From: JANQRV01 sp964533785
GTDB taxonomy: Bacteria; Bacteroidota; Bacteroidia; Chitinophagales; Saprospiraceae
DNA length: 16,266 nucleotides
NCBI GenBank assembly: GCA_964533785.1
Contig: CAZHNG010000140.1
Location: 1 to 16,266, forward strand
Direction: 5' to 3'
Shown: positions 6,239 to 14,689 of the stretch, piece by piece
Position numbering within the stretch: the stretch's first letter is position 1
Layout of the letters: the number at the start of each line of letters is the position of its first letter
Notes under the pieces: generated by a model
What the model was told of the DNA's origin: nothing
The model's input: the letters and a program-made list of their open reading frames with translations, nothing else
Database searches by the model: none
Position numbers and translations under genes: made by a program

Positions 6239-8998
6239 ATGAACCAACACAAAATACTTTTGGCATTATTTATCATTCTTGGTGTCCATTTTAATATAGT
6301 CGCTCAGGAAATTCCTTTAGCGGAACATCCTCGTCCTGATTTTGAACGGAACGCATGGGAAAACCTGAACGGTCAGTGGGCTTTTCAATTTGATCCTGAA
6401 AAAAAAGGTATCCAGGAGGAGTGGATGAAAGGTGAAGCAGATTTCGAAAGCAGCATAATGGTTCCTTTCCCCTGGGGTTCAAAACTTTCGGGTGTTGAAG
6501 ATGAAGCTGATATCGGCTGGTATCACCGGGAGATCAATGTAAATGAGAATTGGCAAGGAAAAAGGGTTTTTCTTACCATCGGGGCTTCGGATTGGGAAAC
6601 TACTGTTTGGTTAGATGGAAAGTTGCTAGGAAAACACCAGGGAGGCTATGTGCCTTTTTCATTTGAATTGACTGATCACATTGATTATGGCAATCCACAG
6701 CAATTGGTGATCCGGGTAGATGATGCCCGCCGGGAATTTACTTTGTACGGTAAGCAAGGGTACGGCAATGCCCGTGGTATCTGGCAAACAATTTACCTGG
6801 AGGCAAGAGGGCAAACCTATTTAGAGGCGCTTCATTTTACCCCTGGTATTGATAACGAAGAGGTCGTAGTTACCGCCTATTTGCCGACGGAGACTGAAAA
6901 AGACCTTTCTTTGGAATTAACAATAAAAGAAACCGGCCAGCCAATCGTGCATCAAGCCACAATACCTGCAGGTGAGTATAAAGTGAACTTTTCCGTACCG
7001 ATCGCCGGTCCAAAACTATGGGATCTTGAAAATCCCCATTTATATGAAGTGGAAGCCACACTGGGAGATGATATGGTTAACTCATATTTTGGGATGCGAA
7101 AGATTTCGGTAATGAATCTTCCCGGCACGGAATATCCATATATTGCTTTGAACAACAAGCCCATTTATCTGCAATTGGCACTCGACCAATCTTACCATCC
7201 CGACGGGTTTTATACTTTTCCCAGTGATCAATTTATGAAAGAGGAAATTATGCGTAGTAAATCAATTGGGTTAAATGGTATTCGTACCCATATCAAAGTG
7301 GAAGTGCCGCGGAAGTTGTACTGGGCCGATAAGTTGGGGTTGTTGGTAATGGAGGATCTACCGAACAGTTGGGGAGAGCCGGATGAAAAAATGCAGGCGG
7401 AATCGGAATATACTTTACGGGAAATGATCAAAAGGGATTACAACCATCCCTCCATTTTTTCCTGGGTGATTTTTAATGAGACCTGGGGACTATATACCAA
7501 CACCGGCGTAGATGAGAATGGTAAAAATAGACGTGAATACTTGCCTTCAACGCAAAATTGGGTGGCCTCTATGTATTACCTGGCGAAATCACTAGATGGG
7601 ACTCGCTTGGTAGAGGATAATTCCATTTGCTGCGGCCGGGGGCATACGGAAACCGATATCAATTCCTGGCATGTATACTTGCCAGGCTGGGAGTGGGATA
7701 ATTATTTAAAAGAACTGACGGAAAAAACATACGAAGGCAGCACCCATCATTTTGAAGAAGGTTTCCGCCAAGGAAATCAACCGAATATCAACTCAGAATG
7801 CGGGAATGTCTGGGGATACGACGGCAGTACGGGCGACGTGGATTGGAGCTGGGATTATCACCGGATGATCAATACTTTCCGCAAATACCCCAAGGTAGCC
7901 GGGTGGTTGTACACAGAACACCACGATGTGATCAATGAATGGAATGGATATTGGCGGTTTGACCGTTCAGAAAAGAAAACTGGCTTAGGACACCTGGTTG
8001 AAGGAATGAGCCTTAATGATTTACATGCCCCCGTTTACCTGTCTACCGGCAATGAAATTTGCCGGACGGTTGCCGGCGGAAAGGAAGTAGAAGTCCCCCT
8101 TTATTTATCAGTAATGACAGGAAAAGAGTTTGGGTCGGAACTACGGATAGCGTACGAACTGACCACTACTAATTATATCGGCGAAACAGAAAAGAACTTT
8201 GAGGGCCAAATTTCGGTGCCATATAAGCCTTGGATGCAGGAGGCATTAGAACCACTTAAAATAGAAATTCCTGATATCAGCGGTCTTGCCATATTAAAAT
8301 TGAAAGTCACTAACCTGGCTGGAGCGGTTTTGCATCATAATTTTATGCACTTTGAGATACAGTCAGACCGGCCAATAAGCGATGTAAGAGTGATCAGCGT
8401 TCCTGTCAAATCATTTGCTGATGAGGAATGGTCCAAAAAACAATGGTCAATAATGGAAGGAAAAAAGGTTAACGGAGCTGGAAAAGGGTATTTTGAATAT
8501 CGTTTTCCCGTTTCCGGCGACGACTTAAAACTTGGAAAGGCCAAAGAAATATTTTTCATCGCTGAAGTTTCCGCCAAAGAGTTGTTTGTAAAAGACCAGC
8601 AAGCGTTTAACTGCGACCAGGATTATATGAAAGGCTCAAGGGTAGCGCCGAGCAGCAACCCCAATGCTTACCCAATGACGGATGAGACGAAATTCCCATC
8701 TACAATCGACGTCAGCATCAATGGCCAAAAAGTAAGTACTCATACTTTGCCAGATGATCCGGCCGATCATCGTGGGGTTTTGTCGTGGCATCATCAGTTG
8801 AAAGATCGAAAGTTGCGGGAAGCCGGCTCATACGGTTATTTAGTAAAAGTGCCTGTTTCAAAAAGGCTAATGCGAAATGCAATTAAAAATGGGGAATTAA
8901 AGATCCGGTTACAAACGAAAGGCGAGGGAGGGATTGCCGTTTATGGCAAAACCTTCGGTCAGTTTCCATTCGAACCTTCGATAGTTATCAGACAATAA
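6239..8998 (+). CDS. Secreted glycoside hydrolase family 2 enzyme
   Basis: A 919-residue exported GH2 (beta-galactosidase/beta-glucuronidase-like) enzyme. A signal peptide occupies residues 1-23, ending near IVAQ. It is followed by the jelly-roll sugar-binding domain beginning ENLNGQWAF, an Ig-like domain (~190-290), and the catalytic TIM barrel (~295-600). The acid/base is E414 in VIFNETWG and the likely nucleophile is E520 in NSECGN. A long C-terminal beta-rich part (~610-919) of unrecognised type completes it. Start choice: ATG 6239 gives a clean signal peptide (MNQHK then a hydrophobic run). The upstream in-frame ATG 6212 overlaps the preceding stop by four bases and would add nine residues; I cannot exclude it. 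The sugar specificity is unknown. Neighbouring sulfatase and dioxygenase genes suggest a decorated glycan or glycoside. Confidence 0.92.
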   Translation: MNQHKILLALFIILGVHFNIVAQEIPLAEHPRPDFERNAWENLNGQWAFQFDPEKKGIQEEWMKGEADFESSIMVPFPWGSKLSGVEDEADIGWYHREINVNENWQGKRVFLTIGASDWETTVWLDGKLLGKHQGGYVPFSFELTDHIDYGNPQQLVIRVDDARREFTLYGKQGYGNARGIWQTIYLEARGQTYLEALHFTPGIDNEEVVVTAYLPTETEKDLSLELTIKETGQPIVHQATIPAGEYKVNFSVPIAGPKLWDLENPHLYEVEATLGDDMVNSYFGMRKISVMNLPGTEYPYIALNNKPIYLQLALDQSYHPDGFYTFPSDQFMKEEIMRSKSIGLNGIRTHIKVEVPRKLYWADKLGLLVMEDLPNSWGEPDEKMQAESEYTLREMIKRDYNHPSIFSWVIFNETWGLYTNTGVDENGKNRREYLPSTQNWVASMYYLAKSLDGTRLVEDNSICCGRGHTETDINSWHVYLPGWEWDNYLKELTEKTYEGSTHHFEEGFRQGNQPNINSECGNVWGYDGSTGDVDWSWDYHRMINTFRKYPKVAGWLYTEHHDVINEWNGYWRFDRSEKKTGLGHLVEGMSLNDLHAPVYLSTGNEICRTVAGGKEVEVPLYLSVMTGKEFGSELRIAYELTTTNYIGETEKNFEGQISVPYKPWMQEALEPLKIEIPDISGLAILKLKVTNLAGAVLHHNFMHFEIQSDRPISDVRVISVPVKSFADEEWSKKQWSIMEGKKVNGAGKGYFEYRFPVSGDDLKLGKAKEIFFIAEVSAKELFVKDQQAFNCDQDYMKGSRVAPSSNPNAYPMTDETKFPSTIDVSINGQKVSTHTLPDDPADHRGVLSWHHQLKDRKLREAGSYGYLVKVPVSKRLMRNAIKNGELKIRLQTKGEGGIAVYGKTFGQFPFEPSIVIRQ

Positions 8999-9010
8999 TA
9001 GTAATTACTA
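8999..9010. repeat. Perfect 12-bp palindrome after the GH2 stop
   Basis: TAGTAATTACTA is self-complementary over 12 bases and begins directly after the TAA of the GH2 gene, within the 46-bp gap to the dioxygenase gene. It is AT-rich, has no loop, and no T-tract follows, so it is not a convincing terminator. A protein-binding or chance origin are both possible. Confidence 0.3.
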
Positions 9011-9044
9011 CAATTTCAACCTATTTTAAAAATATAATGGCTTT

Positions 9045-9929
9045 ATGAACAGAGACTTATCGAAATACCATGGAATGATAAGCAGTATGTTTCCCAAAAT
9101 CTCCGCAAAGGAAGCGTGGGAAGAATACAAGTTGAGCAAAGATCAAATAGCGTTTTTTAAGGAGAATGGCTTTTTGTCTAACGTCAAAATATTAGAAAAG
9201 GAACAAGTAGAACAATTACGAGATGAGTTAGAAGAAATAATGGATCCTAACCACCCGGAGCACGATTTATTCTACGAATTTCATTCAAATGAATCGGAAG
9301 ATAAGGATGCGGTGCTTTTCCATTCGTTGGGACATTGGAGAATAACGAAAGGGTTTCATGATATTTTATGGAATCCCAGGTTTGTGGTGGCTGCCTCCCA
9401 ATTGCTAGGAAACAAGGCGGTCCGTTTTTGGCATGATCAATTGTTCTGTAAGCCCGCTTTTCACGGAGGGGTTGTGGCCTGGCATCAGGACTACAGCTAC
9501 TGGACGCGTACTATTCCCATGCAGCATTTGACTTGTTGGGTAGGACTGGATGATGCCAGTGTGGATAATGGGTGTTTGTATTATGTTCCTGAAAGTCACA
9601 AATGGGGGCTTTTGGATAAGCCTAGTTTGGCTGGGGATATGGAAGGGCTCTATACCTTTCTGAACGAAGAGCAGAAAAAGCAATTCGACCAGAAAGTGCC
9701 TGCAGAAATGCCGATGGGCTATGGTACTTTTCATCATCCTTTAGTAGTTCACGGATCTTATGAGAACAAATCGCCGAATTCTCGTCGGGCTTTTGTCCTG
9801 AACGTATTTGCCGATGGTACAGTTTCTAATAGTGACGACGAACTTTTAGCGGGAGTGCCGGCAATAGCAAAAGGCCAAAAAATGGAAGGCCAGTTTTTCC
9901 CGTTGTTATTTGATCCTGTAAACAATTGA
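9045..9929 (+). CDS. Phytanoyl-CoA dioxygenase (PhyH) family protein
   Basis: A 294-residue cytoplasmic Fe(II)/2-oxoglutarate-dependent dioxygenase of the PhyH family, normal length. The iron-binding facial triad is visible: H147-x-D149 in AWHQDYSYW, and H236 in PLVVHGSYEN. R247 or R248 eleven or twelve residues later should bind the 2-oxoglutarate carboxylate. The N-terminus has the typical QIAFFKENGFL entry helix. Such enzymes hydroxylate, or oxidatively remove, groups from small molecules; the substrate here is unknown. It lies 46 bp after the GH2 gene and 19 bp before the DUF2231/cytochrome gene, so it is probably co-transcribed and may modify the released sugar or aglycone (inference). 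The start at 9045 has no Shine-Dalgarno. Confidence 0.9.
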   Translation: MNRDLSKYHGMISSMFPKISAKEAWEEYKLSKDQIAFFKENGFLSNVKILEKEQVEQLRDELEEIMDPNHPEHDLFYEFHSNESEDKDAVLFHSLGHWRITKGFHDILWNPRFVVAASQLLGNKAVRFWHDQLFCKPAFHGGVVAWHQDYSYWTRTIPMQHLTCWVGLDDASVDNGCLYYVPESHKWGLLDKPSLAGDMEGLYTFLNEEQKKQFDQKVPAEMPMGYGTFHHPLVVHGSYENKSPNSRRAFVLNVFADGTVSNSDDELLAGVPAIAKGQKMEGQFFPLLFDPVNN

Positions 9930-9948
9930 TGAATAGTTAGAAACAAAA

Positions 9949-11367
9949 ATGATGAATATAATTTTTCTACAGGCGGATTTAGGATTGTTCCTGGGGCGAC
10001 TCCATCCTTTGGTCGTTCATTTACCGATTGGATTTTTGATATTGGGAACATTGTTTTTCTATTTGGGGCGAAAAGAAAAATACGGTTTTTTGAATCAGGC
10101 TTTACCCATAACCTTATTGTTGTCGGCGGTAAGTGCCGTGTTAGCTGTACTTTTTGGTATACTGCTGGCAGAAAGTGGCGGCTATGATGAAAGTACTTTA
10201 GCCTGGCACCGCTGGTTAGGAATAGGAGTGGCCGTTGTTTCGATTGTTGCCTGGCTTGGCTCGAAAGGCATGGTCAGCGGCAAAAAGCCATGGCTTTCCT
10301 GGAGTATGGGCATCTTGTTGTTGTTGCTTTTGGTCACCGGTCATCTGGGAGGAACGCTTACGCACGGAAAAGGATACCTACTGGATCCTGCACCGGTTTT
10401 TGTCCAGCAATTGTTCGGTGAAAAAGAAAGCGAAAGCAGTTTGACATTAGAAGTTCCGAGGGAACCCGATTCGGTTCGTATTTACGCACATCTGATACAA
10501 CCGGTCATGGAACAAAAATGTGTGAGTTGTCATAATGAAAACAAGAAGAAGGGAGACTTGCTTTTGGATACGAAGGAAGGCCTGCTAGCCGGAGGAGATC
10601 ACGGTAAAGTTTTAGTATCCGGTGCACCAATGGAAAGTGAATTACTTAAGCGGGTGACCATGAATCCCAGTAGCAAGAAATTTATGCCGCCTAAAGGTGT
10701 GCCGATGTTTTATCCGGAAATTAAGCTTTTAGATTTTTGGATCAGCAGCGGCATGTCATTTGATCTGGCAATTACGGATGAATCTATTCCGGAGGATATC
10801 AAAATAATCATCGAAAGGCATTTTGGCTTATCGTCACAAAGGGTGGCTTACGAAGAAATACAAGCTATAGATCCTGCCCCTAATGCTAAAATAGCAGCAC
10901 TACAGGGGATGGGCTTTGCCGTAGAACCACTTGCACAGGGCATCAACTTCCTAGATGTAAAAGTACAGGGAGAAATAACTGGAGCTAAAATGGAGGCCTT
11001 ATTGGCGATCAAAGAACAAGTAGCATGGTTGAATTTAAGCAAATCTAACTTTCCGGATGAATTAATGAAGCATTTGGCGGAGTTCCCAAATTTGACGAGG
11101 CTTCGACTGGAGAAAAACCCCATTACAGATGCTCAACTGGTTCATTTGAATAAACTGGAGCACTTAGAAACGTTGAATTTGTATAGTACCAAGGTTGGCG
11201 ATAATGGTTTACAAGCACTGGCAGATATTCCGTCGTTGAGAAAATTGTTTCTTTGGCAGACGGAAGTTACGGAGGAGGGGGTGGCATCGCTTAGAATAAA
11301 AAGACCAGGTCTCATAGTTGATATCGGCATAGAGGACGTTCTGACAGAAGTGGTTGAGGATACTTGA
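9949..11367 (+). CDS. DUF2231 membrane protein with c-type heme domain and leucine-rich repeats
   Basis: A 472-residue inner-membrane protein in three parts. Residues ~15-140 are a DUF2231-like module with about four hydrophobic helices, beginning LGRLHPLVVHLPIGF. Residues ~170-270 are a Planctomycete-type cytochrome domain (PSCyt1, PF07635): C191-V-S-C-H195 binds heme, and M246 in FMPPKG is a candidate distal ligand. Residues ~340-460 form four or five leucine-rich repeats (for example LTRLRLEKNPITD and LETLNLYSTKVGD). The heme domain should face the periplasm. This architecture is commonly found beside DUF1549/DUF1553 and DUF1501 genes; the role is uncharacterised, with electron transfer to the membrane a reasonable guess. 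Two adjacent ATGs (9949, 9952) are possible starts. The next gene starts 25 bp after the stop. Confidence 0.88.
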   Translation: MMNIIFLQADLGLFLGRLHPLVVHLPIGFLILGTLFFYLGRKEKYGFLNQALPITLLLSAVSAVLAVLFGILLAESGGYDESTLAWHRWLGIGVAVVSIVAWLGSKGMVSGKKPWLSWSMGILLLLLLVTGHLGGTLTHGKGYLLDPAPVFVQQLFGEKESESSLTLEVPREPDSVRIYAHLIQPVMEQKCVSCHNENKKKGDLLLDTKEGLLAGGDHGKVLVSGAPMESELLKRVTMNPSSKKFMPPKGVPMFYPEIKLLDFWISSGMSFDLAITDESIPEDIKIIIERHFGLSSQRVAYEEIQAIDPAPNAKIAALQGMGFAVEPLAQGINFLDVKVQGEITGAKMEALLAIKEQVAWLNLSKSNFPDELMKHLAEFPNLTRLRLEKNPITDAQLVHLNKLEHLETLNLYSTKVGDNGLQALADIPSLRKLFLWQTEVTEEGVASLRIKRPGLIVDIGIEDVLTEVVEDT

Positions 11368-11392
11368 AATAACGGATGGAAAATTTAAAGAA

Positions 11393-14300
11393 ATGCGATT
11401 ACGCTTAAAGATATTTTTGCTTTTCGGAATAAGTATTGCTTATCTTCTGCAAAGTTGCGGTGGAGACTTTTCCTCCGAAGAGGCAGTAGGAGAAGCAATA
11501 CCCGACCAGGTGGATTACAACTTGCACGTCCGGCCGATCTTATCTGATCGCTGTTACAGTTGTCACGGCCCGGATCAGAATGCCCGTAAAGCTAATTTGC
11601 GTTTAGATACAAAGGAGGGTTTATTCCGTGCGGGCATTAGTGAAAGTCAAGAGGCACCAGTCGTACCTGGAAGAAAAGGAAGAAGTCCACTGTACCACCG
11701 TATCGTAAGCCAGGATCCAGCGATTGTGATGCCTCCACCGGAGTCTAATCTTTCCTTGACGACCTCGGAAATTGCTATATTAGAAAGATGGATAGAACAG
11801 GGAGCGGAATGGAAGCCGCACTGGTCTTTTATTCCGCCGGTAAAACCAACCCTTCCGACCGTTGAAGAAAAAAGTTGGCCTGAAAACGGTATCGATTATT
11901 TTGTTTTAGCTAAGTTGGAAAACATCGGCTTGAAGCCAAACGGAGAAGCAGAAAAAGAAACATTACTCCGCAGGGTAAGTCTTGATCTGACCGGGCTGCC
12001 GCCATCCCCACAAGAAATTGATGAATTTTTAGCAGATGATTCACCGGACGCGTACGAAAAGGTCGTAGACCGTTTGCTGGCTTCCCCTCATTACGGGGAG
12101 CATATGGCCGTCAGGTGGCTCGATTTGGCCCGTTACGCTGATACGCATGGTTACCAAGCGGATTATTACCGTCCTCACTGGCCCTGGCGGGATTGGGTGA
12201 TTGAATCTTTCAATAAAAATATGCCGTATGATGAATTTGTTACCTGGCAATTAGCGGGCGACCTGCTTCCGGATCCAACTGTTGACCAAATCCTGGCTAC
12301 CGGGTTTAATCGCAACCATGCTCAAAATGCCGAAGGCGGTATTGTAGAAGAAGAGTTTCGGGTAGAATACGTAGCTGATCGCACTCAAACATTCGGGACT
12401 GCTTTCTTAGGGCTTACCTTGCAATGCGCGCGCTGTCACGATCATAAATATGATCCTATTAGTCAAAAGGAATTTTACCAATTGTTTTCCTTCTTTAATA
12501 ATGTAGCGGAATCCGGTCAGATCACCTGGTATAAAAAAGATATGCCAGGGCCAACCTTACTGTTGCCGGATGAAGAAGTAGAAAAGCAATTGAGTTTTAT
12601 TGATAAAATGAGCAAAGAGAAACAGGCTGGAATTGAACAAGTAGTAGCCCAGCAGAAAGAGCAATTTCAGGATTGGCTTCAACGATCCAACAGCGAAGAG
12701 ATCGTCCAAAATCTTCGTAAACCAACGGCTTACTTCCCATTGGAGCGAGCAAAAAATGAAAATGTTCCTAACCTTCTGAATCCTAGCCAGTCAGGTAAAA
12801 TTATCGATCCGGTTCATGGCCTTATTTCCCCCGATCCCATCCAGTTTATCCAGGGAAAAAACGGTAAGGGAATTCAATTGACAGGAGATTATGCACTCTC
12901 TTTTCCTAATATTGGACGTTTTAGCCGGGCGGAGGAATTTTCCGTAGGTATGTGGGTATACATTCCAAAAGATCTGGAAAAAGGAGTTATCTTCCACAGT
13001 AATAAAGGATCGGCATTATACACCTACAAGGGCTACCAGGTTTCCGTTGAAGAGGGCCGGTTTGATGTCAGGATCGCCCATGATTTTCCCTACAATACGA
13101 TCCATCTTTTGTCAAAAGAGAAGGTGCCCAGAGAAAAGTGGTGCCAGTTAACCTTAGTTTACGATGGATCTTCAAAAGCTGCTGGTACTCATTTATACTT
13201 GGATGGAGAGGAGCTGGCAATGGAGGTCGAGCGGGATAACTTATACAAGGATATCATTTTTCATCCGGAGCAGGAGGGAGCTCAGCCCCCCATTATGACT
13301 CATCTAAAGGTAGGTGCCAGATGGAGAGGTAAAGGCTTTACTAATGGAGGTGTTGATGAAATAATGGTTTTCGATGCGGCATTAACAGAATTAGAAGTAA
13401 AGCAAATCGCGGGAAAAATGGCCCTGGATGGTTTGTTGGATAAAAAAAATGATGCATTGTCGAAAGAAGAACGACAATTATTATTTGACTTTTATTTAGC
13501 CAATTACAATAGTACTTATCAAAAAGAACGACTTGCTTTAGCAGACATCAGAAAGCGACAAATACGTCTAACAGAAAGCATCACGGAGGTAATGGTGATG
13601 GAGGAGATGACCGAGCCAAGAGTAACCTTTGTTTTAGACCGTGGTGTTTATGACCAGCCAACGGAGGAGGTACATCCTGGAACGCCGGTACATGTGCTTC
13701 CTTTTCAAGAAGAATTATCGAGGGATCGTCTCGGGTTGGCCAAATGGCTTTTCCAGCCTGACAATCCACTACCGGCCAGAGTAACCGTGAATCGTTACTG
13801 GCAGCATTATTTTGGCCGGGGTTTGGTAAAAAGTACGGAAGATTTTGGTAGTCAGGGGGATTTGCCTAGTCACCCATCGTTATTAGATTGGCTGGCACGG
13901 ACGTTTGTCGAGTCGGGTTGGGATAGCAAGAAAATGCAGAAGTTGATAGTAATGTCGGCAACTTACCGGCAGTCCTCAAATGCAGATCCTATTGCTTTAG
14001 CAAAAGACGCCGATAATAAATGGCTATCCCGTGGGCCAAAAGCCAGACTTTCTGCAGAAGTGCTCAGGGATCTGGCCTTATCAGCTAGTGGTTTGTTGGT
14101 GAGGGAAATTGGCGGACCACCGGTAAAAATTTACCAACCAGAAGGATTATGGGATTTTAACCGGATGAGCGGCGAGTATCAGCAGGATCATGGAAAGGAT
14201 CTGTACCGGCGAAGCATCTACACTTTTTGGAAACGTACTATTCCGCCTCCTTCCATGAATATTTTCGACGCGCCAACACGGGCTTATTGTGTTGTGAAAC

Positions 14301-14662
14301 GGGAACGCACTGCGACTCCACTACAAGCGTTGGTATTGATGAATGATCCGCAGTTTATAGAAGCTTCAAGGGTTTTAGCCGAGCGAATGGTACGGGAAGG
14401 TGGAAATACAATAGAAGAGAACATTACCTATGGTTTTAGGTTGTTGACCAGTCAGTATCCAAAACAGGGTCAACTAGATTTATTAAAACAGCAATACAAC
14501 GAAGCTATTGATGATTACCGGCAAAATCCCGAAAAAGCAAGTCAATTGCTTCAAGTGGGTGAATACCCTGTTGATGATACTTTGGATGAGGCTCAGATCG
14601 CGGCAATGACCAATATTAGTACAACCATCTTGAATTTTGAAGCTGCCGTTTACAAGAAATAG
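11393..14662 (+). CDS. PSCyt1-DUF1549-LamG-DUF1553 lipoprotein
   Basis: A 1089-residue envelope protein. The signal peptide ends in LLQSC, a lipobox. Domains in order: PSCyt1 (~35-140), with heme motif C54-Y-S-C-H58 and candidate ligand M113 in VMPPPE; DUF1549/PSCyt2 (~160-375), containing a second CxxCH, C345-A-R-C-H349; a coiled linker; a LamG/concanavalin-like domain (~483-675), a fold that often binds carbohydrate; and DUF1553/PSD1 (~777-1040), starting RDRLGLAKWLFQPDNP. The family is abundant in Planctomycetes and found in some marine Bacteroidota; its biochemical function is unknown, though the heme motifs point to redox activity. I chose ATG 11393 because it gives the signal peptide; a TTG at 11354 would overlap the previous gene and add 13 residues ahead of it. 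A DUF1501 gene follows after 27 bp, the standard pairing. Confidence 0.92.
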   Translation: MRLRLKIFLLFGISIAYLLQSCGGDFSSEEAVGEAIPDQVDYNLHVRPILSDRCYSCHGPDQNARKANLRLDTKEGLFRAGISESQEAPVVPGRKGRSPLYHRIVSQDPAIVMPPPESNLSLTTSEIAILERWIEQGAEWKPHWSFIPPVKPTLPTVEEKSWPENGIDYFVLAKLENIGLKPNGEAEKETLLRRVSLDLTGLPPSPQEIDEFLADDSPDAYEKVVDRLLASPHYGEHMAVRWLDLARYADTHGYQADYYRPHWPWRDWVIESFNKNMPYDEFVTWQLAGDLLPDPTVDQILATGFNRNHAQNAEGGIVEEEFRVEYVADRTQTFGTAFLGLTLQCARCHDHKYDPISQKEFYQLFSFFNNVAESGQITWYKKDMPGPTLLLPDEEVEKQLSFIDKMSKEKQAGIEQVVAQQKEQFQDWLQRSNSEEIVQNLRKPTAYFPLERAKNENVPNLLNPSQSGKIIDPVHGLISPDPIQFIQGKNGKGIQLTGDYALSFPNIGRFSRAEEFSVGMWVYIPKDLEKGVIFHSNKGSALYTYKGYQVSVEEGRFDVRIAHDFPYNTIHLLSKEKVPREKWCQLTLVYDGSSKAAGTHLYLDGEELAMEVERDNLYKDIIFHPEQEGAQPPIMTHLKVGARWRGKGFTNGGVDEIMVFDAALTELEVKQIAGKMALDGLLDKKNDALSKEERQLLFDFYLANYNSTYQKERLALADIRKRQIRLTESITEVMVMEEMTEPRVTFVLDRGVYDQPTEEVHPGTPVHVLPFQEELSRDRLGLAKWLFQPDNPLPARVTVNRYWQHYFGRGLVKSTEDFGSQGDLPSHPSLLDWLARTFVESGWDSKKMQKLIVMSATYRQSSNADPIALAKDADNKWLSRGPKARLSAEVLRDLALSASGLLVREIGGPPVKIYQPEGLWDFNRMSGEYQQDHGKDLYRRSIYTFWKRTIPPPSMNIFDAPTRAYCVVKRERTATPLQALVLMNDPQFIEASRVLAERMVREGGNTIEENITYGFRLLTSQYPKQGQLDLLKQQYNEAIDDYRQNPEKASQLLQVGEYPVDDTLDEAQIAAMTNISTTILNFEAAVYKK

Positions 14663-14689
14663 ATTGCCTCTTTACTAAAAATCAGATCA

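Noticed and set aside
5676..6266. 196-residue minus-strand open frame opposite the DJ-1/PfpI gene
   Set aside because: It is antisense to a recognisable conserved gene, has no family-like motif and would run across the operon start.
11354..11392. TTG start extending the DUF1549/DUF1553 lipoprotein by 13 residues
   Set aside because: It would overlap the preceding gene and put charged residues before the signal peptide; ATG 11393 gives a normal lipoprotein leader.
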